Positions 1-8,596 of a stretch of DNA of 46,662 bases are shown in pieces. The notes beneath the pieces were generated by a model. The model searched no databases and had not been told where the DNA came from. It saw nothing but the letters and a program-made list of their open reading frames with translations. Position 1 is the stretch's first letter. Every line of letters begins with the position of its first letter. This stretch comes from Rhodospirillaceae bacterium (lineage in GTDB: Bacteria; Pseudomonadota; Alphaproteobacteria; SHVZ01): the NCBI GenBank assembly GCA_016792585.1, contig JAEULB010000027.1:1-46662 (forward strand), in the 5' to 3' direction. The translations under genes were made by a program, and so were the position numbers.

Positions 1-399
1 CAGCGGCATACCGTTATCCATGACCTGGAGACGGCGGAGCGGATCAGCGAGGAAACCGAGACCACGGTGCTCGACGAGGAGTCGTCGGCTACGGTCATGA
101 CGACGGAGAAGTCCGCGTATAGGGCCCGCTGCGGCCATCTCGTCGAGGACGCCTCCCATATCGCCGTCTGCACGCTCTGCAACGCGCGTGTCTGCCGCGC
201 CTGTCATCTTCGGTGCGGGCGCTGTCTGCAGGTGATCTGTACAGCAGATGCCCGCTGGCTTGGTGGCGAGCTCTTTTGTCCCCGGTGCCGTGTTCTTGCC
301 TACGCCCAGCATCTCGGGCGGAGTGCGGCAAGCGCAACTGCGCGATCGGTACCTGCGGTCGCGCGCGGCCTCCATCGGCTTCTCTCCAAGGAGTTCTAG
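1..399 (+). CDS. Cys-rich zinc-binding protein, 5' end outside window
   Basis: The reading frame is open from base 1 and ends at 399, so the N-terminus is missing. The visible 132 residues contain a dense cysteine cluster (CGH, CTLCNARVCRACHLRCGRCL, then CPRC) that resembles paired treble-clef or B-box-like zinc knuckles. The tail after the last cysteines is basic and rich in Ala and Ser. The stop codon abuts the start of the HerA-like ATPase at 400, so the two are almost certainly co-transcribed and may work together in DNA or protein contacts of the island. I do not recognise the family. An internal GTG at 67 could start a shorter 110-residue form. Confidence 0.6.
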   Translation, partial: QRHTVIHDLETAERISEETETTVLDEESSATVMTTEKSAYRARCGHLVEDASHIAVCTLCNARVCRACHLRCGRCLQVICTADARWLGGELFCPRCRVLAYAQHLGRSAASATARSVPAVARGLHRLLSKEF

Positions 400-1704
400 A
401 TGGCCGCACCCTGGGGCCGAGCACTCGTTCCGCCACAGCCATTCTTCGATCTGGCGAAGGTGGCGAAAGTCGACAACGATCCGGTCATGGTCCGCTGGAT
501 CTTTGGGGCGACGGTGAGCGGAAGCCCATCGTCCCTGAAGGCACTCACCAGCTACCTCAATCGCAGGGCCGCGGAACAGCTTGCGCGCCAGGTACCGTTC
601 TATGTGCCCATGCTCGAACAGCTTCAAGTCGACACTGGTCGCCGCGGTCCGATTCTCATTGGCGCGGTGAAGGGGACGCGCCATCCCTTCATCCTGCCCC
701 TCGACGTGCTGGCACAGCACACGGTGATCTATGGCGCGACAGGTGTCGGCAAGACTGTCCTGCTCTTTCTCCTGATCGGGCAGGCAGCGGAGCATGTCCC
801 GGTCTGGATTATCGATCGCGCCAAGGGCGACTATCGCGCGCTCGCGCGGGTCATGCCTTCACTGGTCGTCATCAATGGGCACCGTGACCTTGCCTGGAAC
901 CCGCTTGAGGTTCCGGCACACCTGACACCGCAGCAGGCGATAGCGGTCTTTGTCGCGGTGTTCTCGAAAAGCTTTAGCCTCATGATCGGATCGCAGTCTC
1001 TGCTTCAGCAGGGCCTGCACGAACTTTACGAGCGCCTGGGCATCTTCGACGGGTGCGCGGCCTATCCGACAATTGGGGAGCTGCGCGAACACATCGCTTC
1101 CAAGGGCCTGCGCGGCCACTACCGCGCGATGCAGTACCAAGACACGGTGATCAATCGCCTCGATGGCATGCTTCTAGAGGCGCCAAAGACCTATGGCTAC
1201 CGCAAGGGATTCCCCATCGATGACCTGGGGAAGCGGAGCCTCGTCTTTGAACTCGGCGATCTCAACGAGCACCATGCGCGCTTTCTCTCGACGCACATGC
1301 TCTCGACGCTTTTTCATCAGCGCATGCGCGAGGGCTCGCGCGGTGCGCGGCTGCAAACGCTTGTTGTTGTGGACGAAGCGGGATGGCTCGCTCCGCCGGC
1401 GGACAACGTGGAGGCGATCGGCTGGTCGCCGCTCTCGGATGTCCTTCGCATGGGGCGCGAAGCCGGTATCGGCCTCATCATGGCGTCCCAGACCGCGAAC
1501 CTCGACGACGCCCTCCTTGAGAATACGCGGACGAAGATCAGTTTCCGCCTCGGCAACGGCAAGGACATCGAACGTATCCGGGCTGCTCTCGGCCTGGATC
1601 GAGACCAGACGACTTATCTGTCGCGGATGGGTATTGGCGAGTGCGTCGTCGGCATTCCCCAAATGCGCCCGTTCCTGATCACGGTCCCTGAGATGCGGCC
1701 ATGA
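400..1704 (+). CDS. HerA/VirB4-like P-loop ATPase
   Basis: This 434-residue protein has a Walker A motif GATGVGKT at residues 112-119 and a Walker B VVVDEAG around 322-328. The later stretch around SQTANLDDALLENTRTK resembles sensor and arginine-finger regions of HerA/FtsK/TrwB-type hexameric ATPases. Such enzymes pump DNA or drive conjugative machinery. No membrane segment is evident in the protein itself, but the next gene, overlapping by four bases (ATGA), encodes a small two-helix membrane protein that could anchor it. The third gene encodes a wHTH/nuclease-like protein. The context allows either an island DNA-transfer/processing motor or a HerA-plus-nuclease defence module. The ATPase class is clear; the process is not. 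Confidence 0.8.
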   Translation: MAAPWGRALVPPQPFFDLAKVAKVDNDPVMVRWIFGATVSGSPSSLKALTSYLNRRAAEQLARQVPFYVPMLEQLQVDTGRRGPILIGAVKGTRHPFILPLDVLAQHTVIYGATGVGKTVLLFLLIGQAAEHVPVWIIDRAKGDYRALARVMPSLVVINGHRDLAWNPLEVPAHLTPQQAIAVFVAVFSKSFSLMIGSQSLLQQGLHELYERLGIFDGCAAYPTIGELREHIASKGLRGHYRAMQYQDTVINRLDGMLLEAPKTYGYRKGFPIDDLGKRSLVFELGDLNEHHARFLSTHMLSTLFHQRMREGSRGARLQTLVVVDEAGWLAPPADNVEAIGWSPLSDVLRMGREAGIGLIMASQTANLDDALLENTRTKISFRLGNGKDIERIRAALGLDRDQTTYLSRMGIGECVVGIPQMRPFLITVPEMRP

Positions 1705-1955
1705 ACGCATACCGCGCCCTTGCGATTGCGTCAGCAATCACGCTCTTCGCGTTTGTCTTCAATCTTGCGCCGATCATCACCTGGCTCGGCGTGAAGTTCG
1801 CAGAAGCGCTCGCGCTTGCCTTCTATCGCGTAGTTCGCCTTGCCGCGATCGAGTTTCGGATATCGTCGGGCGAGTCCATAGACATCGGCGCCGTTCTCCT
1901 GATCGCCCTCCTTGTTGCGGGAGCGTTTAAGCTCCTCTTCGGGAAGCGGGGCTAG
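1701..1955 (+). CDS. Small two-helix membrane protein
   Basis: An 84-residue protein with a hydrophobic helix near residues 6-30 and a second near 62-78, followed by a short basic tail (FGKRG). Its ATG overlaps the stop of the upstream ATPase gene, so translation is probably coupled. No recognised domain is present. The most economical reading is a membrane partner or anchor of the HerA-like ATPase. It could also be an entry-exclusion or holin-like peptide, but nothing specific supports those. Confidence 0.6.
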   Translation: MNAYRALAIASAITLFAFVFNLAPIITWLGVKFAEALALAFYRVVRLAAIEFRISSGESIDIGAVLLIALLVAGAFKLLFGKRG

Positions 1956-1959
1956 GACG

Positions 1960-2832
1960 ATGCGCCACATGGGCGATAGCGAACTTGCCCGCCTGATGGC
2001 GCCGCGCCTCGCTGAATTGCAGGCGCTCACGATTCCTGCTCGTGCCACAGAGCCGTCGGCGGCAGGACCGAAGCCGCGAGAAGACCATCCGGCTTCGCCA
2101 GGGGTGCCCGTCGCCTCTCCGGCATCTGCTGATCACGCCTCCAGCTCGCCGCCCAAGCCGGTTTGGAAGGCTGGAGTGGGCGATTCCACCTCACCCGCAC
2201 CCTCATCGGTGAACGCACCCGAGCTTTCTGTCGAGATGAAGGAATTCCTTGCGGATATCGCGGAGCATCCCTACCGAACGACGGTTCAGCGCCGGGATGC
2301 GCTGGGCCTCAGCACTTATAAGAACGACCAAATCAAGAAAGAGGCGATCGCGTTGCGGCTCGCGAAGGAATATGCGGTCAATCGGGGCGGAGCAACCTCG
2401 AAACTAGCCGAACTGACCGAGGCAGGCTGGCAAGCCATCGGAAGAAAGGCGGCGTCTCTCAGGCCCCAAAACATCAGTGCACCTCATTGGCATCACCAGC
2501 GAGAGCTTGCCGAGCAGTGCCGGCAATTGGGGTTGAAGCCAGTCATTGAAATGTTTCGAGGAGGTACACGTGTCGATGTCGGAGCAGCGGTCGGAAACAA
2601 GTTAATCGCCTTCGAGATCGCAATGACGCCGAAAAATGAGGCAGTGAATGCGCGAAAGGATCTGGCCGCAGGCTTCGACCTGGTCATCATCGCCTGCAAG
2701 AACGCGAAAGTGAGGGATGCGGTTGAGGAGAAGCTCTCCACAGCGCTTGCCGAGGATCAGCGGGCGCGGGTGAAGGTGATGCTTCTCTCGGAAGGATCGT
2801 TTCTCAAGTCGGTGCTCAAGGGTATGTCATGA
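1960..2832 (+). CDS. wHTH protein with nuclease-like C-terminal fold
   Basis: The ATG at 1960, five bases after the previous stop, gives 290 residues. Residues 20-80 are a Pro/Ala/Ser-rich linker. The middle (about 90-160) resembles a winged helix: it is basic and alpha-helical, with a segment that reads like a transcriptional or replication-relaxation wHTH. The C-terminal third has a strand pattern RVDVGAAVGNKLIAFEIAM followed by a helix and the strand FDLVIIACKN. This recalls restriction-endonuclease-like folds, although the canonical E-x-K is E-I-A here, so it may be an inactive or variant nuclease. Clustering with a HerA-like ATPase fits a motor-nuclease partnership. The fold assignment is inference. 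Confidence 0.5.
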   Translation: MRHMGDSELARLMAPRLAELQALTIPARATEPSAAGPKPREDHPASPGVPVASPASADHASSSPPKPVWKAGVGDSTSPAPSSVNAPELSVEMKEFLADIAEHPYRTTVQRRDALGLSTYKNDQIKKEAIALRLAKEYAVNRGGATSKLAELTEAGWQAIGRKAASLRPQNISAPHWHHQRELAEQCRQLGLKPVIEMFRGGTRVDVGAAVGNKLIAFEIAMTPKNEAVNARKDLAAGFDLVIIACKNAKVRDAVEEKLSTALAEDQRARVKVMLLSEGSFLKSVLKGMS

Positions 2833-2863
2833 CAGCCGCACGGCAAGAGCCATAAGGCGAAAG

Positions 2864-3937
2864 ATGGCGCACTCCGGCATGGATCGGAAGGCAATCCTCG
2901 ATAGCGACGTTCGCGCGTCGTGGCGCTGGCTTGGGCATGCAGGGTACACCGAGCTTGTCGCGCTTCATCCCGAATACCGGCCAGGGAAGGAGCACTACGA
3001 GCATAACAAGTCCCATGACGCGTTCCCGCGGACGGCTTATGTGCGATCTGAAGAAGAGGTCGTGGCCTTTGCGCGCAAGCATCATGGTTCGCGCATGGTC
3101 TGCTACGGCATCAACGAGCGGCCCAAGGCGTATTTGAATGAGCGAGGCTATCCGCGTGCGGCGAGGGAGGAGGAGATCCCGAGCACCAAGAGCTTCTTCA
3201 TTGATATCGACATCAAGGCAAAGCAGCCCAGCCAGGCGCACGCTCAAGCGACGGAGAAGTTTCTCGACGAAGCTGACTCGTTCTTCCAAGACTTGAGTTT
3301 GCAAAAGCCCGTGCACGCATTCACGGGGCGCGGGTATCACCTTCTCTTCGCGTATCCCAGCATTCGGGTGGCAGACTGTCCCGATGTCGCCGAGCGACAG
3401 CGGAAGTTCGCAAATGATTTTCGCGACAGCTACCACAAAGACCTTGCTGATCTTGAAGCGGAGATCGATGCAACGCATGACCTTCGTCGCATGGCAAAAA
3501 TCTACGGCACAGCAAAGCCGCATGTCGGCGTCGTTTCGCGATTCTATGGCGCCGAGCGGGTAGAAGACGAGCAACTTCGCATACATCTGCTTGGCATGGC
3601 ACTCCCTGAGCGTCCCCTATCACTGCGACGTGTTGGCGATGGGAGTCATGGATCGAGCATCGATGCTGTTGCAATGAAGACTCCTCGACTGGTCGAGACG
3701 ATGATCGCTGCCGACCCGAGTCTGCGTGCCCTTTATGAAGGGGAAGGAAAGCATGCCGGCGACAGCTCGCGGTCCGGGTATGACTATGTCCTGATCCGGG
3801 AACTGCGGGCTCGAGGTTTTGACAGCATCGAAGGCATGATAGCGACGCTCTGGTATAGACCGGAAGGTGCCGTTCAAAAGAGCGGCAAGGGATTGGATTA
3901 TGTCCTGCGCACCATCGCGAAGGCGATTGCGAGCTGA
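2864..3937 (+). CDS. Archaeo-eukaryotic-type (AEP) primase-like protein
   Basis: This 357-residue protein shows the three catalytic blocks of the AEP/Prim-Pol superfamily in order. They are a D-x-D metal motif (FFIDIDIK, D114 and D116), a G-x-G-x-H nucleotide motif (FTGRGYHLLF, H159), and a third block DLRRMAKIYGTAK around 206-218, which matches the usual Arg-rich motif. The C-terminal 130 residues resemble a helical primase C-terminal domain. Such proteins initiate replication of plasmids, phages and integrative elements. It sits between the nuclease-like gene and the excisionase-like gene, as expected for an island replication module. No Zn finger or fused helicase is visible. Confidence 0.75.
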   Translation: MAHSGMDRKAILDSDVRASWRWLGHAGYTELVALHPEYRPGKEHYEHNKSHDAFPRTAYVRSEEEVVAFARKHHGSRMVCYGINERPKAYLNERGYPRAAREEEIPSTKSFFIDIDIKAKQPSQAHAQATEKFLDEADSFFQDLSLQKPVHAFTGRGYHLLFAYPSIRVADCPDVAERQRKFANDFRDSYHKDLADLEAEIDATHDLRRMAKIYGTAKPHVGVVSRFYGAERVEDEQLRIHLLGMALPERPLSLRRVGDGSHGSSIDAVAMKTPRLVETMIAADPSLRALYEGEGKHAGDSSRSGYDYVLIRELRARGFDSIEGMIATLWYRPEGAVQKSGKGLDYVLRTIAKAIAS

Positions 3938-3939
3938 TC

Positions 3940-4200
3940 GTGCAGGACAGGCAAGACGATATATCTCGGCCTGAACCGCTAGGCGATGACCTTCTTGTCG
4001 GAGCTGACGCGATCGCGCGCGAGCTGAACTGGAAGACAGCGAGCGGCAAGTGGCATCGGCGGCGTGTGTATCACCTGGCTGAGCATGGCCGACTGCCGAT
4101 CCATCGGGTGAAGGGACTTGGGATGGTGGCGCGGAAATCCGCGCTCAAGGCATACTTTGCCGCGCTCGACCAACAGTCATTAAAACTTGAAATCAGCTAA
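3940..4200 (+). CDS. Excisionase/AlpA-like DNA-binding protein
   Basis: An 86-residue protein with a GTG start two bases after the primase stop. The core (residues 18-75: LLVGADAIARELNW, then RRVYHLAEHGRLPIHRVKGLG) matches the winged MerR/excisionase-type helix-turn-helix, in which the wing follows a leucine-proline turn. These proteins bend DNA at attachment sites or regulate integrase genes. Its location about 0.9 kb from the integrase fits that role. It ends convergently with the HEPN gene on the other strand, overlapping by four bases. It could instead be a replication-control protein for the primase operon. Confidence 0.6.
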   Translation: MQDRQDDISRPEPLGDDLLVGADAIARELNWKTASGKWHRRRVYHLAEHGRLPIHRVKGLGMVARKSALKAYFAALDQQSLKLEIS

Positions 4201-5000
4201 ACGCGAGACGGCATGGTCGCAGCATCGAGCCGGCGGTGGATCATGGAGACGAGGGAGAGGATGTCCTCGGCGTCGCGCTTGCTAACTTCCCACGTCACCT
4301 TCGGCGCATGGGCAAGCGTGTTTCTGAACATGCCAAATGTCCCCCGCACGATGTTCGCAAAGCCCTTTTGTTCGGAGCGTTCGCTTTCGGTCTTGAGAGA
4401 GTTGATCGCAAGCATCGGGGGATCGCCTCCCAATGACCGGTCGACAAGGGTGGTACCATCGTCTGTAAGACCGGTTCGGTTTCGCAGTTTTTGCGCTACC
4501 GACTTCACCGCTTCGAACACCGCATGAAAGTAGTTGTCTGCGAGGAGCTCCTCGCGGCAAAACGCGAGCACATCCGAATGGACGCCGCGAAGGTCCAGGT
4601 CGGCTCGAAGCTCCTGCGCTCGCCTCTGGGCGTCGCTGAGCGTTCTTGCCTGGTCCACCCGAACAAGGGATCCATCCTCCTCGACGCACAGTCCAACAAA
4701 CACGAGCGCCCGATTAAGGTTCGCGCGCATCGGCTCGTAGCGATGCATCTCTCGGGCATACTTCTCCGGCTTCATTGCCTTTCGAATGAAGGCGAGAACA
4801 GGCGAGCGATCCTGCGTCTCATTGTGTGACGCGACGAATGCGTTGTAGAGCCGATGCCTCTTCGTCATAGAGGACGAAGGGTCAGGAATCTTGCACTGCG
4901 CAAGAAGGTGCGCGATCTCGGAGCCGGTAAGGCCCTCATTCGTGTCGGCGAGCGCGTCGGCAATCGCCTGAAGCTGGCTGGAGGAAAATACGTTGGCCAT
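4197..5000 (-). CDS. HEPN-domain protein, TIGR02391/Ymh-like
   Basis: A 267-residue protein whose C-terminal half (about 150-250) resembles the TIGR02391 (Ymh) family. It has a helical NYFHAVFEAVKSV segment, a D-G-x-x-L loop, and a final helix containing R-N-T-L-A-H (R226 and H231), the R-x4-H motif of HEPN ribonucleases. The N-terminal half is helical and unassigned. HEPN proteins of this type are frequent in defence islands and often act as RNases that arrest growth. It is transcribed alone, divergent from the integrase. No dedicated antitoxin gene is adjacent. Family assignment is from motif recognition, and ribonuclease activity is inferred. Confidence 0.65.
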   Translation of the reverse strand: MANVFSSSQLQAIADALADTNEGLTGSEIAHLLAQCKIPDPSSSMTKRHRLYNAFVASHNETQDRSPVLAFIRKAMKPEKYAREMHRYEPMRANLNRALVFVGLCVEEDGSLVRVDQARTLSDAQRRAQELRADLDLRGVHSDVLAFCREELLADNYFHAVFEAVKSVAQKLRNRTGLTDDGTTLVDRSLGGDPPMLAINSLKTESERSEQKGFANIVRGTFGMFRNTLAHAPKVTWEVSKRDAEDILSLVSMIHRRLDAATMPSRV

Positions 5001-5107
5001 ACGGTCGTCTCGATGAATGCTTGATAGTTAGGTGTTGAAGCGCTGAATTCGCTCTTTATCAATTTAACTAGTTCCTGTATTGTTCTCTAGTCTTTTAGTA
5101 GGGTCAA
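5001..5107. promoter_or_regulatory. AT-rich divergent promoter region, HEPN gene and integrase
   Basis: This 107-bp gap between divergent genes is clearly more AT-rich than its surroundings. It contains an inverted repeat ACTAG-N15-CTAGT (5067-5071 and 5087-5091), which could bind a regulator or the excisionase-like protein. Opposed promoters are expected here, but no strong sigma70 consensus pair stands out. Confidence 0.4.
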
Positions 5108-6319
5108 TTGGCCTCAGTCCGCAAACGCTCCTGGAAGACCGCGCAGGGTGACTGGAAGTCAGCCTGGGCGGTGGATTTTGTCGACCAGCTGGGTGAACGG
5201 CATCGTCGGCAGTTTGGGACGAAGCGCGAGGCGGACGCCTTTCGGGTCGAGATCGAAGGCCAGCTTCGCGGAGGCAGCTTTCGCGCCGAGGCGATGAGCG
5301 CGACGGTGAAGGACGCGTGCGAAGGCTTCCTCGAGCACTGCACCGGACGGCGTGATCGCGGCGAGCGCATGACGCGCCATAACCTCCTCGTCTACGAAGG
5401 CCACGTCTGGAACTACATCTGCCCTGATCCTGCGCGGACGGAGAAACGCAAGGGTGCATCACGTGTGACGTCCTTTGCCGGCGGCATCGGCGCTGTAAAG
5501 CTTGCGCAACTCACGACCGGCGTCGTCTCGGACTTTCGGGATCGGCTGCGTGATGCCGGCGTCTCGGTTCCGACCGCGCGCAAGATCCTCGCAACGCTGC
5601 ATGGCGTTCTCGAACACGCGAAGAGCCGCGACCTCATCGCGATCAATCCCGTGCACGGCGTGAAAGTGATCGGGCGTAGGGACGAAGGCTCGAAGAAGAT
5701 TATCCCTCCGACGAAAGCCGCACTACGCGCGCTAATCGATGTCGCCGGTAGCAATACGCGTGTGAAGCTAATCGTGGCCGCGGCGACGGGCCTTCGGGCA
5801 GGGGAATTCCATGCCCTGAGGTGGCGCCATCTTGATTTCACGGCGGGCGAAGTCACCATCGAGACACGCGTCGATGCTTACGGCGATGAGGACATGACGA
5901 AGACCAAGGCTGGGATGCGCACCATTCCGGTTGGGCAGCCAGTGCTTACAGCGCTGAAGGAGGTGCGTCTTCGCTCACTGTTCAAGAAACCTGACGATCT
6001 CGTATTTCCCAATCGCGACGGTTCCTACGAGAACCACGACAACTTCATCAAGCGCGAGTTCCTGCCGCTTTTTGAGAAGCTAGAGAAGGACCGCGCTGAG
6101 GACGAGACGAAGTCCGAGATTGCGCGTTTCAACTGGCACGCTCTTCGGCACTTCGCCGTCTCGACGTGGATCGAGGCTGGGCTCTCGCCGAAAACGATCC
6201 AGACCTATGCCGGCCATTCGAGTCTGCAAGTGACGATGGATCGCTACGGGCATCTCTTCAAATCCGAAGACCAGAAGAAGGCGATGGATGCGATTGCGCA
6301 AGCACTACTGGGGTCCTAA
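5108..6319 (+). CDS. int: Tyrosine-recombinase integrase
   Basis: A 403-residue phage/ICE-type integrase. The N-terminal arm-binding region (1-60) includes the basic strand pattern of AP2-like domains, followed by a core-binding SAM-like domain (about 65-180) and the catalytic domain. Catalytic residues are visible: R230 (ATGLRAGE), K267 (TKTKAGMRTIPV), H344 and R347 (WHALRH), H370 (AGHSS) and nucleophile Y380 (MDRYGHLF). The start is a TTG at 5108, chosen because it gives the expected N-terminus and no better ATG lies upstream. It should catalyse site-specific insertion at the tRNA-fMet 3' end. It lies about 4 kb inside the attachment scar rather than next to it, so genes were probably added between them. 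Confidence 0.93.
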   Translation: MASVRKRSWKTAQGDWKSAWAVDFVDQLGERHRRQFGTKREADAFRVEIEGQLRGGSFRAEAMSATVKDACEGFLEHCTGRRDRGERMTRHNLLVYEGHVWNYICPDPARTEKRKGASRVTSFAGGIGAVKLAQLTTGVVSDFRDRLRDAGVSVPTARKILATLHGVLEHAKSRDLIAINPVHGVKVIGRRDEGSKKIIPPTKAALRALIDVAGSNTRVKLIVAAATGLRAGEFHALRWRHLDFTAGEVTIETRVDAYGDEDMTKTKAGMRTIPVGQPVLTALKEVRLRSLFKKPDDLVFPNRDGSYENHDNFIKREFLPLFEKLEKDRAEDETKSEIARFNWHALRHFAVSTWIEAGLSPKTIQTYAGHSSLQVTMDRYGHLFKSEDQKKAMDAIAQALLGS

Positions 6320-6357
6320 GTCAGAACGCCGTCGCCAGGGATCGATGGGGCGCCTAC

Positions 6358-7515
6358 ATGGCCTCGTATGACCGTGAAGACGTCGCTTGCCATCTGTGCT
6401 TTGGCGATACCGTCCTACGAGAGTGGATAAAGGGAGAATCGGGAGGGCGTGGCAAGTGTCCCTGGTGCGGCGGAAGGGGCCATCTCATTGGGCTTGGGGC
6501 GCTTGGCGAGGTCTTTCGAGAGGTCGCGGAAATCTATGAGCCCGTCGAGTGGCCGGATGAGGGCGGTGACGAGATAGGGTGGCTGCTAGAGGGCCACTGG
6601 CAAATCTTTTCTAGACGTATCGATGATGCGGGCCTCGTCCAGGATCTTACGGTCGCAATCCTAGAGGCCGGCCTCCATCCAAAGCACGACGTAGATTTTC
6701 CCGACTATCGCGGAACGTTTCGAGGGACCGAGAACGTCCTTGAGATGGCCTGGGACGACAAGGCGCAAGCCGTCCTTTCCGGCGATTGGCCTGCGGACAA
6801 AATGCCATCCGCTGCGGGTATTGAGAGCGCCATTGCCCCAGACTTCCCTGATCAGATCACCATTGCCTTTGAGGATCTCGCGAAGGCATTCGAGATTGGC
6901 GAGGTTCTCTATAGGGCGCGAATCCACGACGATCGCCTACGCAGGGAGCACTTTGCCGCGCATGAAGTTGGCGCGCCTCCAAAAGAGAAAGCTACAGCGG
7001 GAAGGGCGAACCGAAAGGGAGAGCCGGTGCTCTACCTCGCGAGCGACCTCTCAACGGCACTCGCGGAAGTGAGGGCGTGGCAAGGGGCGGCGGTAGCGGT
7101 ATCGGAGGTAGCGGTTACGCGCCGGCTGAACATGGTGAATCTCAGCGAGTTCCGAGCGATCGAGAGCCCCTTTTTCGATGAAATGCTGCGGTGGAAAGTG
7201 CGTCTCTTGCGATTGTTCTCTCGTTTGGCTTACGACCTTTCCAAGCCGGTGATGCCGCACGAGCAAGAAGTTCTCTACAGGCCGACCCAACTCCTTGCGT
7301 GGTTGATTCGCTCGAATGGCTATGACGGATTTCTGTATCCGAGCGCAATGGGAGACGGAAAGAACATCGTTGTCTTTGACTCAACCAGTGCCGAAGTAAA
7401 AACGCCTACCTATATGCGCGTCGAGCGGATTGGATTTCGCGCAAAGCCGTTGTCGCCGCTCGAGAGCATCTATGATAATGGGCCATATGATCATGCTCTT
7501 TCTCGGCGCACATAG
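6358..7515 (+). CDS. RES-domain protein with N-terminal zinc ribbon
   Basis: The ATG at 6358 gives 385 residues. The N-terminus has paired cysteines (CHLC and CPWCGG) like a zinc ribbon, followed by an acidic helical region. Residues from about 180 onward form a RES-like domain: YRAR near its start, LYLASDLSTALAEVRAW in the middle and LLAWLIRSNGYDGFLYPSA near the end, with the conserved Arg and Glu environment of that family. RES toxins such as the Res of Res-Xre pairs consume NAD+. No Xre antitoxin gene is adjacent, so this longer architecture is more like the stand-alone RES proteins seen in defence islands. NAD+ consumption is known for the family and not shown here. Confidence 0.65.
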   Translation: MASYDREDVACHLCFGDTVLREWIKGESGGRGKCPWCGGRGHLIGLGALGEVFREVAEIYEPVEWPDEGGDEIGWLLEGHWQIFSRRIDDAGLVQDLTVAILEAGLHPKHDVDFPDYRGTFRGTENVLEMAWDDKAQAVLSGDWPADKMPSAAGIESAIAPDFPDQITIAFEDLAKAFEIGEVLYRARIHDDRLRREHFAAHEVGAPPKEKATAGRANRKGEPVLYLASDLSTALAEVRAWQGAAVAVSEVAVTRRLNMVNLSEFRAIESPFFDEMLRWKVRLLRLFSRLAYDLSKPVMPHEQEVLYRPTQLLAWLIRSNGYDGFLYPSAMGDGKNIVVFDSTSAEVKTPTYMRVERIGFRAKPLSPLESIYDNGPYDHALSRRT

Positions 7516-7552
7516 GGGGATTCTCCATCGCTAAGCGAGGCTTCAGGCCAAG

Positions 7553-8494
7553 TCATTTGAGTTCGATGAGCTCAACAGCGGCGGGAGCTATGACAGTGGG
7601 AGGCGGAGCGGCCAGGTAGGTGGCCGCTTCACTCGCCGTGCTCGCCGCGGTGAAAAGCGCGCGGGAATCTGTCTTGATCACCGACAGCCAGTTCGCAATG
7701 TACTGCGCGTGATCGAGGCGCGGACCGTTCGTGACGCCAAGGTCCGCGCAGAGAAACGCTGCTCCGAATTCAGCGATAAGCTCCTCCATCGCATATGACT
7801 CTGTTCCAAATCGACCGGAAAGATCGCGATTGAGACGGGTCTCATGGCCCGTCCAGTGCGTGAGCTCATGAAGAAGGACCGCGTAGTAGCTCTCGGTGGG
7901 ATCGCTTGTCTGAGTACCGACAAAGCGCTCCTTCTCGGGCATCCAGATGCGATCTTCCTTTCGATGGTAGAAGGCACGGTCGCCAGAGTGCTGGATGTCA
8001 GCACCTGTCGAAGAGATGAGCTGCTCAGCCGAGGCGATAATCTCAACGAGACTCTTGGCCTTCGGCTCTGGCGGAACATAGCCTTCGACCTGGTCCGCAT
8101 TGAACACCTTGGAAGCGCGCATCACATAGCGCGGCCTCTTGGAATTGATCTCGGCTTCGAGTTCCTCCTGGGCACCGCCGAGCTTCTTGTAGAAGACGAC
8201 CGTCGTCCCTTTCTCTCCCTTTTGGACTTGCGCGCCGATGTCTTGCCATTGCCGGTAGGTGGCCCAGTGCGAGGTGCGATACCGACGCTCGCTCGCCTGA
8301 ACCCACAGCGTCAGCACATTAATGCCGGAGTAATGGCGGCCCGTCGTTGGATTGGATGGAAGGCCGTTGTTGCCGTGGTCGCGGTGCCAGGGCATCTCGC
8401 CCTTGCCGGGGTTCGCCTCGATGGCTTTGACGATTGACTGCGTGATGCCTTGATAAAGGTCAGCTCGTTCGTTTTGCTGGTACAGGAGGATCAC
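7553..8494 (-). CDS. ardC: ArdC-family anti-restriction protein (ssDNA-binding plus zincin)
   Basis: A 313-residue protein with the two-domain layout of ArdC. The N-terminal ssDNA-binding domain (about 10-135) includes MPWHR, the GINVLTLW-type segment and the GEKGTTVVFYKK strand. The C-terminal zincin-like metallopeptidase domain has the zinc motif HELTHWTGH (H209, E210, H213). These proteins protect incoming single-stranded DNA of mobile elements from restriction. The gene is oriented opposite to its neighbours and stands alone, which is common for accessory anti-restriction genes. The family call is firm; the biological target in this host is unknown. Confidence 0.88.
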   Translation of the reverse strand: MILLYQQNERADLYQGITQSIVKAIEANPGKGEMPWHRDHGNNGLPSNPTTGRHYSGINVLTLWVQASERRYRTSHWATYRQWQDIGAQVQKGEKGTTVVFYKKLGGAQEELEAEINSKRPRYVMRASKVFNADQVEGYVPPEPKAKSLVEIIASAEQLISSTGADIQHSGDRAFYHRKEDRIWMPEKERFVGTQTSDPTESYYAVLLHELTHWTGHETRLNRDLSGRFGTESYAMEELIAEFGAAFLCADLGVTNGPRLDHAQYIANWLSVIKTDSRALFTAASTASEAATYLAAPPPTVIAPAAVELIELK

Positions 8495-8596
8495 CCGATG
8501 AACGGATGGTCCGGCCCTTTATGGGCGTTGTAGTGCAGGATGCAGGCAGGACGGCAAAAGCATTAAATAGCGTGCTTGAGGAGGGTGACGGTGCGC

